A stretch of 6,136 nucleotides of DNA from Hyphomicrobiales bacterium (GTDB taxonomy: Bacteria; Pseudomonadota; Alphaproteobacteria; Rhizobiales; Beijerinckiaceae). The notes beneath the pieces were generated by a model, which ran no database searches, was not told the DNA's origin, and saw only the letters and a list, made by a program, of their open reading frames with translations. Shown in pieces: positions 1-5,693 of this stretch. Location of the stretch: NCBI GenBank assembly GCA_027489835.1, contig JAIXZF010000165.1, forward strand, positions 1 to 6,136. The letters are read 5' to 3'. The translations under genes and the position numbers were made by a program. The first letter of the stretch is position 1; every line of letters begins with the position of its first letter.

Positions 1-189
1 ATGGAGAACGTCATGGGTCAGCTGATCCCGTGGCCGAAACCGGAGGACCGCCCGGCCAGGCCAGCCATCGAGAGGCCTGAGGGGCGGGTCCTCCTGTTCC
101 TCGGCGTGAGATACGAGCGGGACGACGACGCCGCGCGGCAGGCGCCGCCGCGGCCGGACAGGCCCCAGCGCCGGCGCAAGCGGGGATGA
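1..189 (+). CDS. Small basic hypothetical protein
   Basis: This 62-residue protein is not assigned to a named family. It has a Pro-rich N-terminus (IPWPKP), a short hydrophobic core VLLFLGVRYER near the middle, and a very basic, Pro/Arg-rich tail ending RRRKRG. There is no signal peptide or membrane helix, so it is probably cytoplasmic. Short proteins with a similar VLLFxGVRYER core are, from memory, common as hypotheticals in Hyphomicrobiales. The frame is open from base 1, so a start further upstream cannot be excluded. The in-frame ATG at 13 is an attractive alternative start because GGAG at 3-6 lies six bases before it, giving 58 residues. The stop overlaps the next gene's start in an ATGA arrangement at 186-189, suggesting translational coupling. 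Function unknown. Confidence 0.62.
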   Translation: MENVMGQLIPWPKPEDRPARPAIERPEGRVLLFLGVRYERDDDAARQAPPRPDRPQRRRKRG

Positions 190-965
190 GGCACGCGACG
201 CCGACGGCTGCTGGCCTCAGGGGCGGAAGGTCCGGGTTGCTGCTCGCGCTGCTGCTCGCGCTGCCGGCCTGCGCGCCCGATGTCGGCGATCTCGGACGCG
301 CCCGCCCTTCCGTGTGGAACAGTCATATCCTGCCGGCGGCGGGCGGCTACGTCGCCTGGGCCCGCGGCGAGGAGGTCTCGGCCTTCCATCTGACCGACGA
401 CGAGATCGAACTGCGCGACCGCAGCTGGCGCTTTGTCATGCCAGCGCATGAGCTTTCCTGGTTCCAGCGCGAGGTGCAGGAACTGGCGCGCAGCCGCGTC
501 ATACCGGTGTCGTGGCAATCGATCTCGCCAGACCGCTACCATGCTGCGCTGCTCAGCCCGCGTTTCAGGTCGGAGCATTCGCGCTATCGCCGGCTCGCTG
601 AGGATGCCCATGCCGATGCCGCGCTGATCGCTCCCTTCCGCCTCATCGCCGAGCGCGTGGTCGCGGCCGACCGCGCGAGGCTGCGCGCCGCCGCCCAGTC
701 GCCCGCCATCTCGCCGGCAGCTCGGGACGACGCTGACGCGCGCGTCTCGGAGAACGAAGGCATGATCGCATGGGTGCGCGAACGGCTCCGCCACCGGATC
801 GAGAACTACCGTCATGCGCTCGACAACCTCGTGGTGGAGCTGCCGTCGCAGGAAGCCGTGATGGCGGAGCGCGCGATCTTCGCGCTGGAGGCGGCGGCGA
901 AGCAGCTCGATGGGCTCGTCAGGCAGCCTTACGTGAGGGGCGGCCCCCTTGTGGCGAAGGGCTGA
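186..965 (+). CDS. Predicted lipoprotein of unknown function
   Basis: This 259-residue protein starts with a lipoprotein signal peptide: basic residues (R2, R12, R15), a hydrophobic stretch at about 18-28, and the lipobox LPAC with Cys29 as predicted acylated residue. Mature residue +2 is Ala, not Asp, which by the E. coli rule favours the outer membrane. The mature part begins with a mixed region rich in Trp and aromatic residues (about 42-115) and then becomes highly charged and probably helical (about 125-245; Arg, Glu and Ala rich). I recognise no enzymatic motif. The ATG overlaps the stop of the upstream small gene and no strong Shine-Dalgarno is visible, so translation is probably coupled. 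An antisense frame across the same region is open but lacks these signals. The signal peptide supports export; the function is unknown. Confidence 0.8.
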   Translation: MRHATPTAAGLRGGRSGLLLALLLALPACAPDVGDLGRARPSVWNSHILPAAGGYVAWARGEEVSAFHLTDDEIELRDRSWRFVMPAHELSWFQREVQELARSRVIPVSWQSISPDRYHAALLSPRFRSEHSRYRRLAEDAHADAALIAPFRLIAERVVAADRARLRAAAQSPAISPAARDDADARVSENEGMIAWVRERLRHRIENYRHALDNLVVELPSQEAVMAERAIFALEAAAKQLDGLVRQPYVRGGPLVAKG

Positions 966-968
966 GCG

Positions 969-981
969 GGCGCGTCGCGCC
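969..981. terminator. Possible bidirectional hairpin between convergent genes
   Basis: A perfect 13-base palindrome (GGCGCG-T-CGCGCC) lies in the 24-base gap between the converging lipoprotein gene and the DUF1254-like gene. It could form a 5-bp stem with a 3-base loop on either transcript. There is no T-tract on either side, so intrinsic termination is doubtful; such GC palindromes also arise by chance in DNA this GC-rich. Confidence 0.25.
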
Positions 982-989
982 GGCCTTCG

Positions 990-1628
990 TCAGCCCGCAT
1001 CCCCGCAGGCCATCGCGCTGACCAGCGCCTCCGCACCGGGCCGGTCGGAAGGCTGCCGGACGAGCGCCCTCGCCACCACGATGCCCTGGCGCTGAGGCGA
1101 GACGACGCGCAGCTCGCGCTGGCTGTCGCCCTCGTCGTCCCGCGCCGCCCGCTCCTCGAACTGCTCGCGGCTGAGCACGACGAATTCGAGCAGCCCGCGC
1201 TGCGCGGCCTTGTCGGTCACGGCGTAGAACACGCCGCCGCCGCGCAGATGCACCGACAGCGCAAGCGGCGCCGAGCCGGCCCGCGCGCTCACCCTGAGCG
1301 GGCCGTCGCCGAGGTCGAAGCCGCAGATGGCGATCGCCGTGCGCGGATCGGCGTCGATGACGGGGCTGTCGCCCGCTGCGTCGGGCTTCACCAGCTCGGC
1401 CCGTCCGTCCAGGCCCGCGCCGAGGAATACGGAAGCCGCATCCATCATCGCATAGCGCGGGACCAGCAGCACGGTGAGGATGTGGGCGATGCCCGCCAGC
1501 GTGACGAAGACGAGGCCGCCATGGACGAGGCGAGCCAGCCGGCTCCGCGGCAGCCTGAGCGGCCCTTTCGGCCTGAAGCGGGCCGGGGCGCGCTCCGGCG
1601 CGGGCGCCTGGTCCGATGCCAGCGACAT
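990..1628 (-). CDS. DUF1254-like single-pass membrane protein
   Basis: This 212-residue protein has a basic cytoplasmic N-terminus of about 34 residues (several Arg around 17-33), one transmembrane helix at about 35-57 (LVFVTLAGIAHILTVLLVP), then an extracytoplasmic domain. The segment at about 94-140 (DPRTAIAICGFDLGDGP, then LSVHLRGGGVFYAVTDK) fits the DUF1254-type core, where a xYAxCxYDLxxGPxR-like motif is followed by a strand carrying xFxxxND/TDK. The start at 1628 forms TGATG with the stop of the upstream DUF1214 gene, so translation is probably coupled; the frame runs open to 1940, but that extension lies inside the DUF1214 gene and is rejected. It is the last gene of the PBP1A unit. 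The biochemical role of DUF1254 is not known; a function beside peptidoglycan synthesis is inferred from position only. The family call rests on remembered motif resemblance. Confidence 0.82.
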   Translation of the reverse strand: MSLASDQAPAPERAPARFRPKGPLRLPRSRLARLVHGGLVFVTLAGIAHILTVLLVPRYAMMDAASVFLGAGLDGRAELVKPDAAGDSPVIDADPRTAIAICGFDLGDGPLRVSARAGSAPLALSVHLRGGGVFYAVTDKAAQRGLLEFVVLSREQFEERAARDDEGDSQRELRVVSPQRQGIVVARALVRQPSDRPGAEALVSAMACGDAG

Positions 1629-2260
1629 CAGCCCGCGCAGTCCAGCCGTTCGATGCGGGGCAGCGCCGAGGGCGGCAGTTGGCCGACTCCTGCCGAAAGC
1701 GGCGTGTCGTAGAACCGCAGCACCAGCCCGACGCGCTCTCCGGCAGGCAGCCTGAGCCAGTTGCCGGATGCCGCGGCGGCCGAGGCGATGATCTCGACGC
1801 GGCCATTCTCCGGCACGACGAGGTCTGCGTCGCCCAGCGCCGAGGCGCGCTGTCCGGCGAAGGGGCGGCCCGATCGGTTCACCACGGTCAGCGTCCAGCC
1901 GCGCGAGGGCAGGGTGGCGCCGCTGATCCGGTATCGGCAACGGCCGGTCAGGGACTGCCCCGCCTCGTCGGCGGCCGCCGTGAGCTGCAGGCCCTCGCCC
2001 GCTGCGAGCGGCAGATGCGGCGCGCGCGCCAGAAGCACCCGGCCGTAAGGGTCGACATCGGCCCCGCCGAGGCGCGGATAGGCTTCCCAGACCCCGACCC
2101 GCACAACGCCGATCGGCGGCGTCTCGCCCATCAGGGCCCAGGCCGAACCGATGCCCGCCGCGAGCGAGCCCAAGAGCAGCGCCGCGAGCGTAGCCGTGCC
2201 TATCGAGGGCCTGTCCGGCGCGCCCGCGCCCCGCGGCAGGGTGAGAGGCGTGACGGCCAC
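1628..2260 (-). CDS. DUF1214 domain membrane-anchored protein
   Basis: This 210-residue protein has a short N-terminus, one transmembrane helix at about 21-43 (rich in Ala, Leu and Gly), and an extracytoplasmic DUF1214-type domain. Matching motifs in order are GVWEAYPRLGGADVDPYGR (56-74), CRYRISGATLPSRGWTLTV (108-126) and GNWLRLP followed by GLVLRFYDTP (166-187), the usual DUF1214 closing strands. In many bacteria DUF1254 and DUF1214 sit in one longer polypeptide; here they are two genes, an arrangement I recall from other Hyphomicrobiales. The start is GTG at 2260, one base after the PBP1A stop, and no later start keeps the membrane helix; the SD-like GAGG lies almost against the GTG, so reinitiation after PBP1A is likely. 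The stop overlaps the next start by one base. Molecular function unknown. Confidence 0.85.
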   Translation of the reverse strand: MAVTPLTLPRGAGAPDRPSIGTATLAALLLGSLAAGIGSAWALMGETPPIGVVRVGVWEAYPRLGGADVDPYGRVLLARAPHLPLAAGEGLQLTAAADEAGQSLTGRCRYRISGATLPSRGWTLTVVNRSGRPFAGQRASALGDADLVVPENGRVEIIASAAAASGNWLRLPAGERVGLVLRFYDTPLSAGVGQLPPSALPRIERLDCAG

Positions 2261-2261
2261 C

Positions 2262-4508
2262 TCAGCGAAGCTCCGTGATCCGTCCCGGCGATTCGCTCAC
2301 GGGCGACAGCCTGAAGCCGTCGGCCTGCGAGACGTCGAGCGGTTGCGGCTGCACCGAGCGGAACAGCCCCTCGACGCTGCTGATCACCTCGAAGGAGCGA
2401 CGGGACAGATGCCCCGCGCGCAGTTGCTGAAGGCGCTCCGGGGTGTCGGTGAGCGGCTCGCGCGCCGCCGCCACCGGCGCGCCGGCCGGCTTCGCCTCGG
2501 GCGGCGTCACGCCGGGGATTGGCTTGAGGTCGAGCCCGGCATGGGCGAAGGCCATGATCTCCTTGAATGTCATGGCCGGCAGCGAGCCGCCCGTCATGTT
2601 GTTCGTCTCGCTGGAATCGTCATTGCCGAACCAGACGCCGGTGACGAGGTTGCCCGTGTAGCCGATGTACCAGGCGTCCTTGTAGCCGTTCGTCGTGCCG
2701 GTCTTGCCGGCGGAGACCACGCCCTCCAGCGCGGCGCGCCGGCCGGTGCCTTCGGTGGGCACCTTCGAGAGGATGAAGTTCATGTCGAGCGCCACCGAGG
2801 CGGGCACGACCTGCTCGGCCTTCGGCGCATCGCGGTCGCGCCGCCAGATCAGCGAGCCATTCGAGGCGTAGACCTCGCTCGCGGCATAGGGCTTGGCGGC
2901 GCGGCCGCCATTGGCCAGCGTCGCGTAGCCCGATGTCATGTCGAGCACCGTGACCTCCGCGGCGCCGATCGGCAGCGCGACGCTGTCCGTCAGCGGCGTG
3001 GAGACCAGCCCCATGCGGCGCGACATGTCGATGATCCGCTTGCGGCCGAGCGCCGCCGCGCGTGCCTCATGGCTCTCGCCCAGCGCCTTGCCCATTTGGA
3101 TCGACATACGAACGGGGATGGTGTTGATCGATTTTGCCATCGCCACAGTCAGCGGCATCGACCCGGCATAGGAGCGGCCGTAATTGTTGGGGCACCAGTT
3201 GCCGATGCAGACCGGCGCGTCGGTGACGATGGAGCTGGGCTTGAACAGCCCCTGGGCCAGCGCCGCCGTGTAGACGAACGGCTTGTAGGACGAGCCGGGC
3301 TGGCGCGCCGCGTCCGTCGCCCGGTTGAATTGGCTCGCGCCATAGTCACGCCCGCCGACCATGGCCCGCACCCCGCCATCGACGTCCATGGTCACGGTGG
3401 CGGCCTGGCTCGCGCCGTAATCCGGGCCGGACTGGCGCAAGATCTGCTCGACGGCCTGATCTGCCTTGGCCTGGATGGCCGGATCATGGGGCGTCTTGAC
3501 GATCAGCACACGCTCGGAGCCGAACAGGCCGGCATCCGCCATCCGAGTCACGCTGTCGAAGGCCCAGTCGAGGTAGTAGTCCGGCATCGAGCCGCGCCCC
3601 CGGTCGACCGGCGTGGCCGGATTGCGGCGCGCCCCGTCGACCTGGCCTGCGGTGAGGAACTTCGCCTCGACCATGTTGGAGAGCACGTCGCTGGCGCGCG
3701 CGCGGGCGGCCGGCAGGTTGACGTGCGGCGCGAAGCGAGTGGGCGCCTTGAACAGGCCGGCCAGCATCGCCGACTCGGCAAGGCTGAGCTCCTTCACCGA
3801 CTTGCCGAAGTAGTATTCGGCCGCCGCTCCCACGCCGAAGGCTCCGCCGCCCATGTAGGCGCGGTCGAGGTAGAGCTTCAGGATCTCGTCCTTGCTCAGC
3901 CGCTGCTCGAGCCAGATTGCGAGGAAGGCTTCCTTGATCTTGCGGTCGAGCGAGCGCTGGTTGGACAGGAACAGGTTCTTGGCGAGCTGCTGCGTGATGG
4001 TCGAGCCGCCCTGCACCACGCCCGAGGCGCGGGCGTTGACGGTCATCGCGCGGGCAAGGCCGATGAAGTCGATGCCGAAATGATCGTAGAAGCGCCGGTC
4101 CTCGGTGGCGAGCGCGGCCTTGACCAGATGGTCGGGCAATTGCTCGAGCTTCACGGAATCGTCCTGGCGGATGCCGCGCTTGCCGATCTCGGAGCCGTAG
4201 CGGTCGAGGAAGGTCACGGCGAGGGGCTGCTTGCTGGCGAAGTTCTCGGTCGCCTCGCGCACCGAGGCCTGGGCCAGCGCCGCGAGCACGATCAGCCCGG
4301 CGATGCCGACGGTCATCGCCTCGCTGGCGACCTCGTTCAGCAGCCGGGTCGGGCCGGACGCCGAGAACCTGTTCATGACCGACCGGAAGCGCTCGTAGCG
4401 CTCCGCCGCGGAGCGGCCCGCGGCGTGCAGCGACGCGTCGAGGGCCGCGTCCGCGCCAAGCGCGAACTGCTTCAGCCTCGTCCAGATCGTCTTTCGCCGA
4501 AACTCCAC
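2262..4508 (-). CDS. PBP1A family bifunctional penicillin-binding protein (class A)
   Basis: This 748-residue enzyme polymerises lipid II into glycan strands and cross-links their peptides at the outer face of the inner membrane. It has a cytoplasmic N-terminus of about 62 residues, a transmembrane helix at about 63-83, a GT51 glycosyltransferase domain (about 95-270) with ATEDRRFYDHFG carrying catalytic Glu136, GGSTITQQLAKN (167-178) and the RKxxE motif with Glu193. The transpeptidase domain (about 335-655) has SSYK (Ser406, Lys409), SIN (460-462) and KTGT (602-605). All catalytic motifs are intact, so it should be active and bind beta-lactams. A Pro/Ala linker (about 662-685) leads to a C-terminal tail. 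The GTG start at 4508 is the first possible, since TGA lies ten codons upstream; AGGG seven bases before it can act as ribosome-binding site. It heads a three-gene unit with the DUF1214 and DUF1254-like genes. Confidence 0.97.
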   Translation of the reverse strand: MEFRRKTIWTRLKQFALGADAALDASLHAAGRSAAERYERFRSVMNRFSASGPTRLLNEVASEAMTVGIAGLIVLAALAQASVREATENFASKQPLAVTFLDRYGSEIGKRGIRQDDSVKLEQLPDHLVKAALATEDRRFYDHFGIDFIGLARAMTVNARASGVVQGGSTITQQLAKNLFLSNQRSLDRKIKEAFLAIWLEQRLSKDEILKLYLDRAYMGGGAFGVGAAAEYYFGKSVKELSLAESAMLAGLFKAPTRFAPHVNLPAARARASDVLSNMVEAKFLTAGQVDGARRNPATPVDRGRGSMPDYYLDWAFDSVTRMADAGLFGSERVLIVKTPHDPAIQAKADQAVEQILRQSGPDYGASQAATVTMDVDGGVRAMVGGRDYGASQFNRATDAARQPGSSYKPFVYTAALAQGLFKPSSIVTDAPVCIGNWCPNNYGRSYAGSMPLTVAMAKSINTIPVRMSIQMGKALGESHEARAAALGRKRIIDMSRRMGLVSTPLTDSVALPIGAAEVTVLDMTSGYATLANGGRAAKPYAASEVYASNGSLIWRRDRDAPKAEQVVPASVALDMNFILSKVPTEGTGRRAALEGVVSAGKTGTTNGYKDAWYIGYTGNLVTGVWFGNDDSSETNNMTGGSLPAMTFKEIMAFAHAGLDLKPIPGVTPPEAKPAGAPVAAAREPLTDTPERLQQLRAGHLSRRSFEVISSVEGLFRSVQPQPLDVSQADGFRLSPVSESPGRITELR

Positions 4509-4644
4509 TGCAAGGCCCTGTTGTGCCGAACCGGATCATGCCCGAATGGCGCCAGTTCATCCATTCTTAAACCTCGGGACGTGTCCGCGCGCAATCAATT
4601 GCTTGTGCGTGCCGGGCCCTACGCCACCGCTTCGCGCACCAATC

Positions 4645-4650
4645 GGAGGG
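4645..4650 (+). promoter_or_regulatory. Strong Shine-Dalgarno before a possible small ORF
   Basis: GGAGGG lies eight bases before the ATG at 4659, near-ideal in sequence and spacing. It is at least as strong as the sites of the annotated genes here, which is the main reason to consider the following small ORF real. Confidence 0.45.
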
Positions 4651-4658
4651 AAGGGTTA

Positions 4659-4787
4659 ATGCGTGCGGCACGATCCGCAGCCCCGACCGTCAAGGTGAAG
4701 ATTTCCCGAAATGGAAACATGAAAAACCATGCATTCCGCTGCGCGCGCCCAGTCATCGACCGGGAGCTCCGGGTGCAGGATGGTTAA
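4659..4787 (+). CDS. Possible 42-residue small protein
   Basis: This ORF begins with ATG eight bases after GGAGGG and ends at a TAA at 4785-4787. The product is strongly basic (many Arg and Lys), with no clear membrane helix or signal peptide and one Cys (residue 28); it resembles no family I know. Against it, about one third of its codons end in A or T, more than in the surrounding genes, and its stop codon lies inside a CtrA-like motif, so the region may simply be regulatory. It could be a real small protein, a leader peptide for the downstream repeat-protein gene, or a chance ORF. The frame is also open upstream through the antisense of PBP1A, which is a composition artefact and not evidence for a longer gene. 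Confidence 0.3.
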   Translation: MRAARSAAPTVKVKISRNGNMKNHAFRCARPVIDRELRVQDG

Positions 4788-4813
4788 TTTTACCTTGTTG
4801 ATACGTTAACCTT
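4780..4813. promoter_or_regulatory. Inverted pair of CtrA-like half-sites
   Basis: ATGGTTAA at 4780-4787 is the exact reverse complement of TTAACCAT, the half-site reported for the alphaproteobacterial cell-cycle regulator CtrA. TTAACCTT at 4806-4813 matches seven of eight bases in the opposite orientation, so GGTTAA and TTAACC face each other across 18 bases. The stretch lies about 85-115 bases upstream of the repeat-protein start. A third GGTTAA occurs at 4654-4659. The classic TTAA-N7-TTAA form is absent. Binding by CtrA is inferred from motif similarity alone. Confidence 0.35.
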
Positions 4814-4896
4814 GTGCGCCCTCGAGGCATCTGGAACATCTTGGTTCAACAACGGCGGAACGCTCGTTCACGACGCCGGCAGGGAGACTGATCATC

Positions 4897-5472
4897 ATGT
4901 CCAGGTTTTTGTTCGCATCGATCGCCGCGGCCGGTTCGCTGCTGCTTGCCGGCGCGGCTCAGGCCGGCGGCTGCTATGGCGGAAACTGCTATCAGCTCGT
5001 TGCGACCCCGCCGGTCTACAAGACGGTGGCCGAGCAGGTCATGGTCCGCCCGCCCCAGAAGATCGCCCGCCACATCGCCCCGGAATACAGCACCGTGACC
5101 GAGACGGTGGTGGTTGAGCCGGCCCGCACCATCGCCCGCCATACTCCCGCCGTGTACGGCTCGGTTGCCGAGACGGTGATGGTCGCGCCTGCGCGCAAGG
5201 AGTGGCAGGTCTCTGTCGACGTATTCGGCAACAAGACCGGCTGCTGGGTCACGGTTCCGGCGCAGTTTGCGACGCGCCACCGCCACGTCGTCGTCCGCGA
5301 GGCGCAGGTGCACTACGAAACCGTTCCCGCCGTCCATGCCCAGCGCGCCCGCACCGTCATGGTCCGCCCCGGACAGGTCGCCTACGAGGTCATCCCCGGC
5401 GAATACGCCACCCGTCACCATCAGGTCATGGTTCATCCGGGCTCGAAGGCCTGGACGCCCCGGGCCTATTGA
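4897..5472 (+). CDS. Secreted six-repeat hypothetical protein
   Basis: This 191-residue protein has a Sec signal peptide: short basic start, hydrophobic core at about 4-20, and AQA at 21-23 as the likely cleavage site. The mature protein starts with a Gly/Cys segment (GGCYGGNCYQ, Cys26 and Cys31) and is then almost entirely repeats of 23 residues with the pattern P-x-x-Y-x-x-V-x-E-T-V-M-V-x-P-A-R. A third Cys (116) lies in a 14-residue insert between repeats three and four. No catalytic motif is visible, and His and Arg are abundant, giving a basic protein. The start is supported by AGGGAG at 4881-4886, ten bases upstream. The gene appears monocistronic, with its own terminator. Periplasmic or surface location follows from the signal; a structural or ligand-binding role is a guess. 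I cannot name a family. Confidence 0.9.
   Translation: MSRFLFASIAAAGSLLLAGAAQAGGCYGGNCYQLVATPPVYKTVAEQVMVRPPQKIARHIAPEYSTVTETVVVEPARTIARHTPAVYGSVAETVMVAPARKEWQVSVDVFGNKTGCWVTVPAQFATRHRHVVVREAQVHYETVPAVHAQRARTVMVRPGQVAYEVIPGEYATRHHQVMVHPGSKAWTPRAY
5011..5460 (+). repeat. Six protein-coding 69-bp repeats in two triads
   Basis: The repeats fall at residues about 39-60, 62-83, 84-105, 121-143, 144-166 and 167-188. The hydrophobic V-M/V-V triplet recurs at 48, 71, 94, 131, 154 and 177, and the aromatic or His position at 41, 64, 87, 124, 147 and 170. Spacing is exactly 23 residues except for 37 between units three and four. Units are diverged at DNA level, so this is an old protein repeat rather than a recent tandem duplication. 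Confidence 0.85.
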
Positions 5473-5538
5473 AGGCCGGCGCCAGCCGCAGCCCGCCACG
5501 TTCACTGCACGACACGCCACTGCACACGGTTCGACTTC

Positions 5539-5566
5539 GCCCCGGCTTCATGCCGGGGCTTTTTTT
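5539..5566 (+). terminator. Intrinsic (Rho-independent) terminator
   Basis: A perfect 8-bp stem (GCCCCGGC at 5539-5546, GCCGGGGC at 5552-5559) with a TTCAT loop is followed by seven T residues (5560-5566). It lies 67 bases after the stop of the repeat-protein gene and should end that transcript, isolating it from the DUF2076 gene. Confidence 0.93.
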
Positions 5567-5680
5567 GTTGCCGGTCGGCATCCGCGCAGGCTTTTGCGCC
5601 GCTTCGCCGGCGCCGGCCTTGCAGGGCCGTCGCCAGGACGCCATTTACCGGGGAGGCGGAGCAACCGCCGCGAAAAACCA

Positions 5681-5686
5681 GAGGAG
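5681..5686 (+). promoter_or_regulatory. Ribosome-binding site of the DUF2076 gene
   Basis: GAGGAG ends seven bases before the ATG at 5694 and fixes this as the start. No convincing promoter hexamers are visible in the bases between the terminator at 5566 and this site. Confidence 0.75.
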
Positions 5687-5693
5687 AGAGACG

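Larger units (their letters stand above)
4509..4896. promoter_or_regulatory. Divergent intergenic control region
   Basis: This 388-base gap separates the PBP1A gene (leftward) from the secreted repeat-protein gene (rightward), so promoters for both should lie here. It is more AT-rich than the genes, especially at 4695-4735 and 4781-4814. I could not place a convincing sigma-70 -35/-10 pair on either strand. It holds a possible 42-codon ORF (4659-4787), an inverted pair of TTAACC motifs (4780-4813) and a small inverted repeat GCAAT-CA-ATTGC (4591-4602). I see no tRNA, known riboswitch or insertion-sequence ends. Confidence 0.6.

Noticed and set aside
18..815. A 265-codon open frame on the minus strand opposite the lipoprotein gene
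   Set aside because: It is codon-aligned antisense to the lipoprotein gene, low in complexity and Arg-rich, with no signal or motif; the plus-strand gene has a signal peptide, lipobox and coupled start.
1629..1940. Upstream extension of the DUF1254-like gene to an ATG at 1940
   Set aside because: The extension lies entirely within the DUF1214 gene in another frame and encodes Arg/Ala-rich shadow sequence; the ATG at 1628 gives a normal TGATG junction and puts the membrane helix near the N-terminus.
3484..4560. A 358-codon minus-strand frame overlapping the PBP1A start
   Set aside because: It is a frame-shifted shadow of PBP1A, Arg/Gly-rich with no domain motifs; its start at 4560 has no good ribosome-binding site.
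2151..4787. An 878-codon open frame on the plus strand across the whole PBP1A gene
   Set aside because: Its codons are exactly aligned antisense to PBP1A codons, so it stays open because PBP1A avoids TTA, CTA and TCA codons, as expected at high GC. Its product has no recognisable domain, whereas the minus strand encodes intact GT51 and transpeptidase motifs.
4846..5520. Minus-strand 224-codon frame opposite the repeat-protein gene
   Set aside because: The plus strand carries a signal peptide, ordered 23-residue repeats, a ribosome-binding site and a terminator in the right orientation; the minus frame has none of these.
5606..5617. Perfect 12-base palindrome GCCGGCGCCGGC upstream of the DUF2076 gene
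   Set aside because: It is made only of G and C, has no loop or T-tract, and such strings are frequent by chance in this composition; no operator family is suggested.
5619..5647. TTGCAG and CATTTA spaced 17 bases apart as a promoter for the DUF2076 gene
   Set aside because: The -35-like element is fair, but CATTTA matches the -10 consensus poorly, so the pair is not better than chance.
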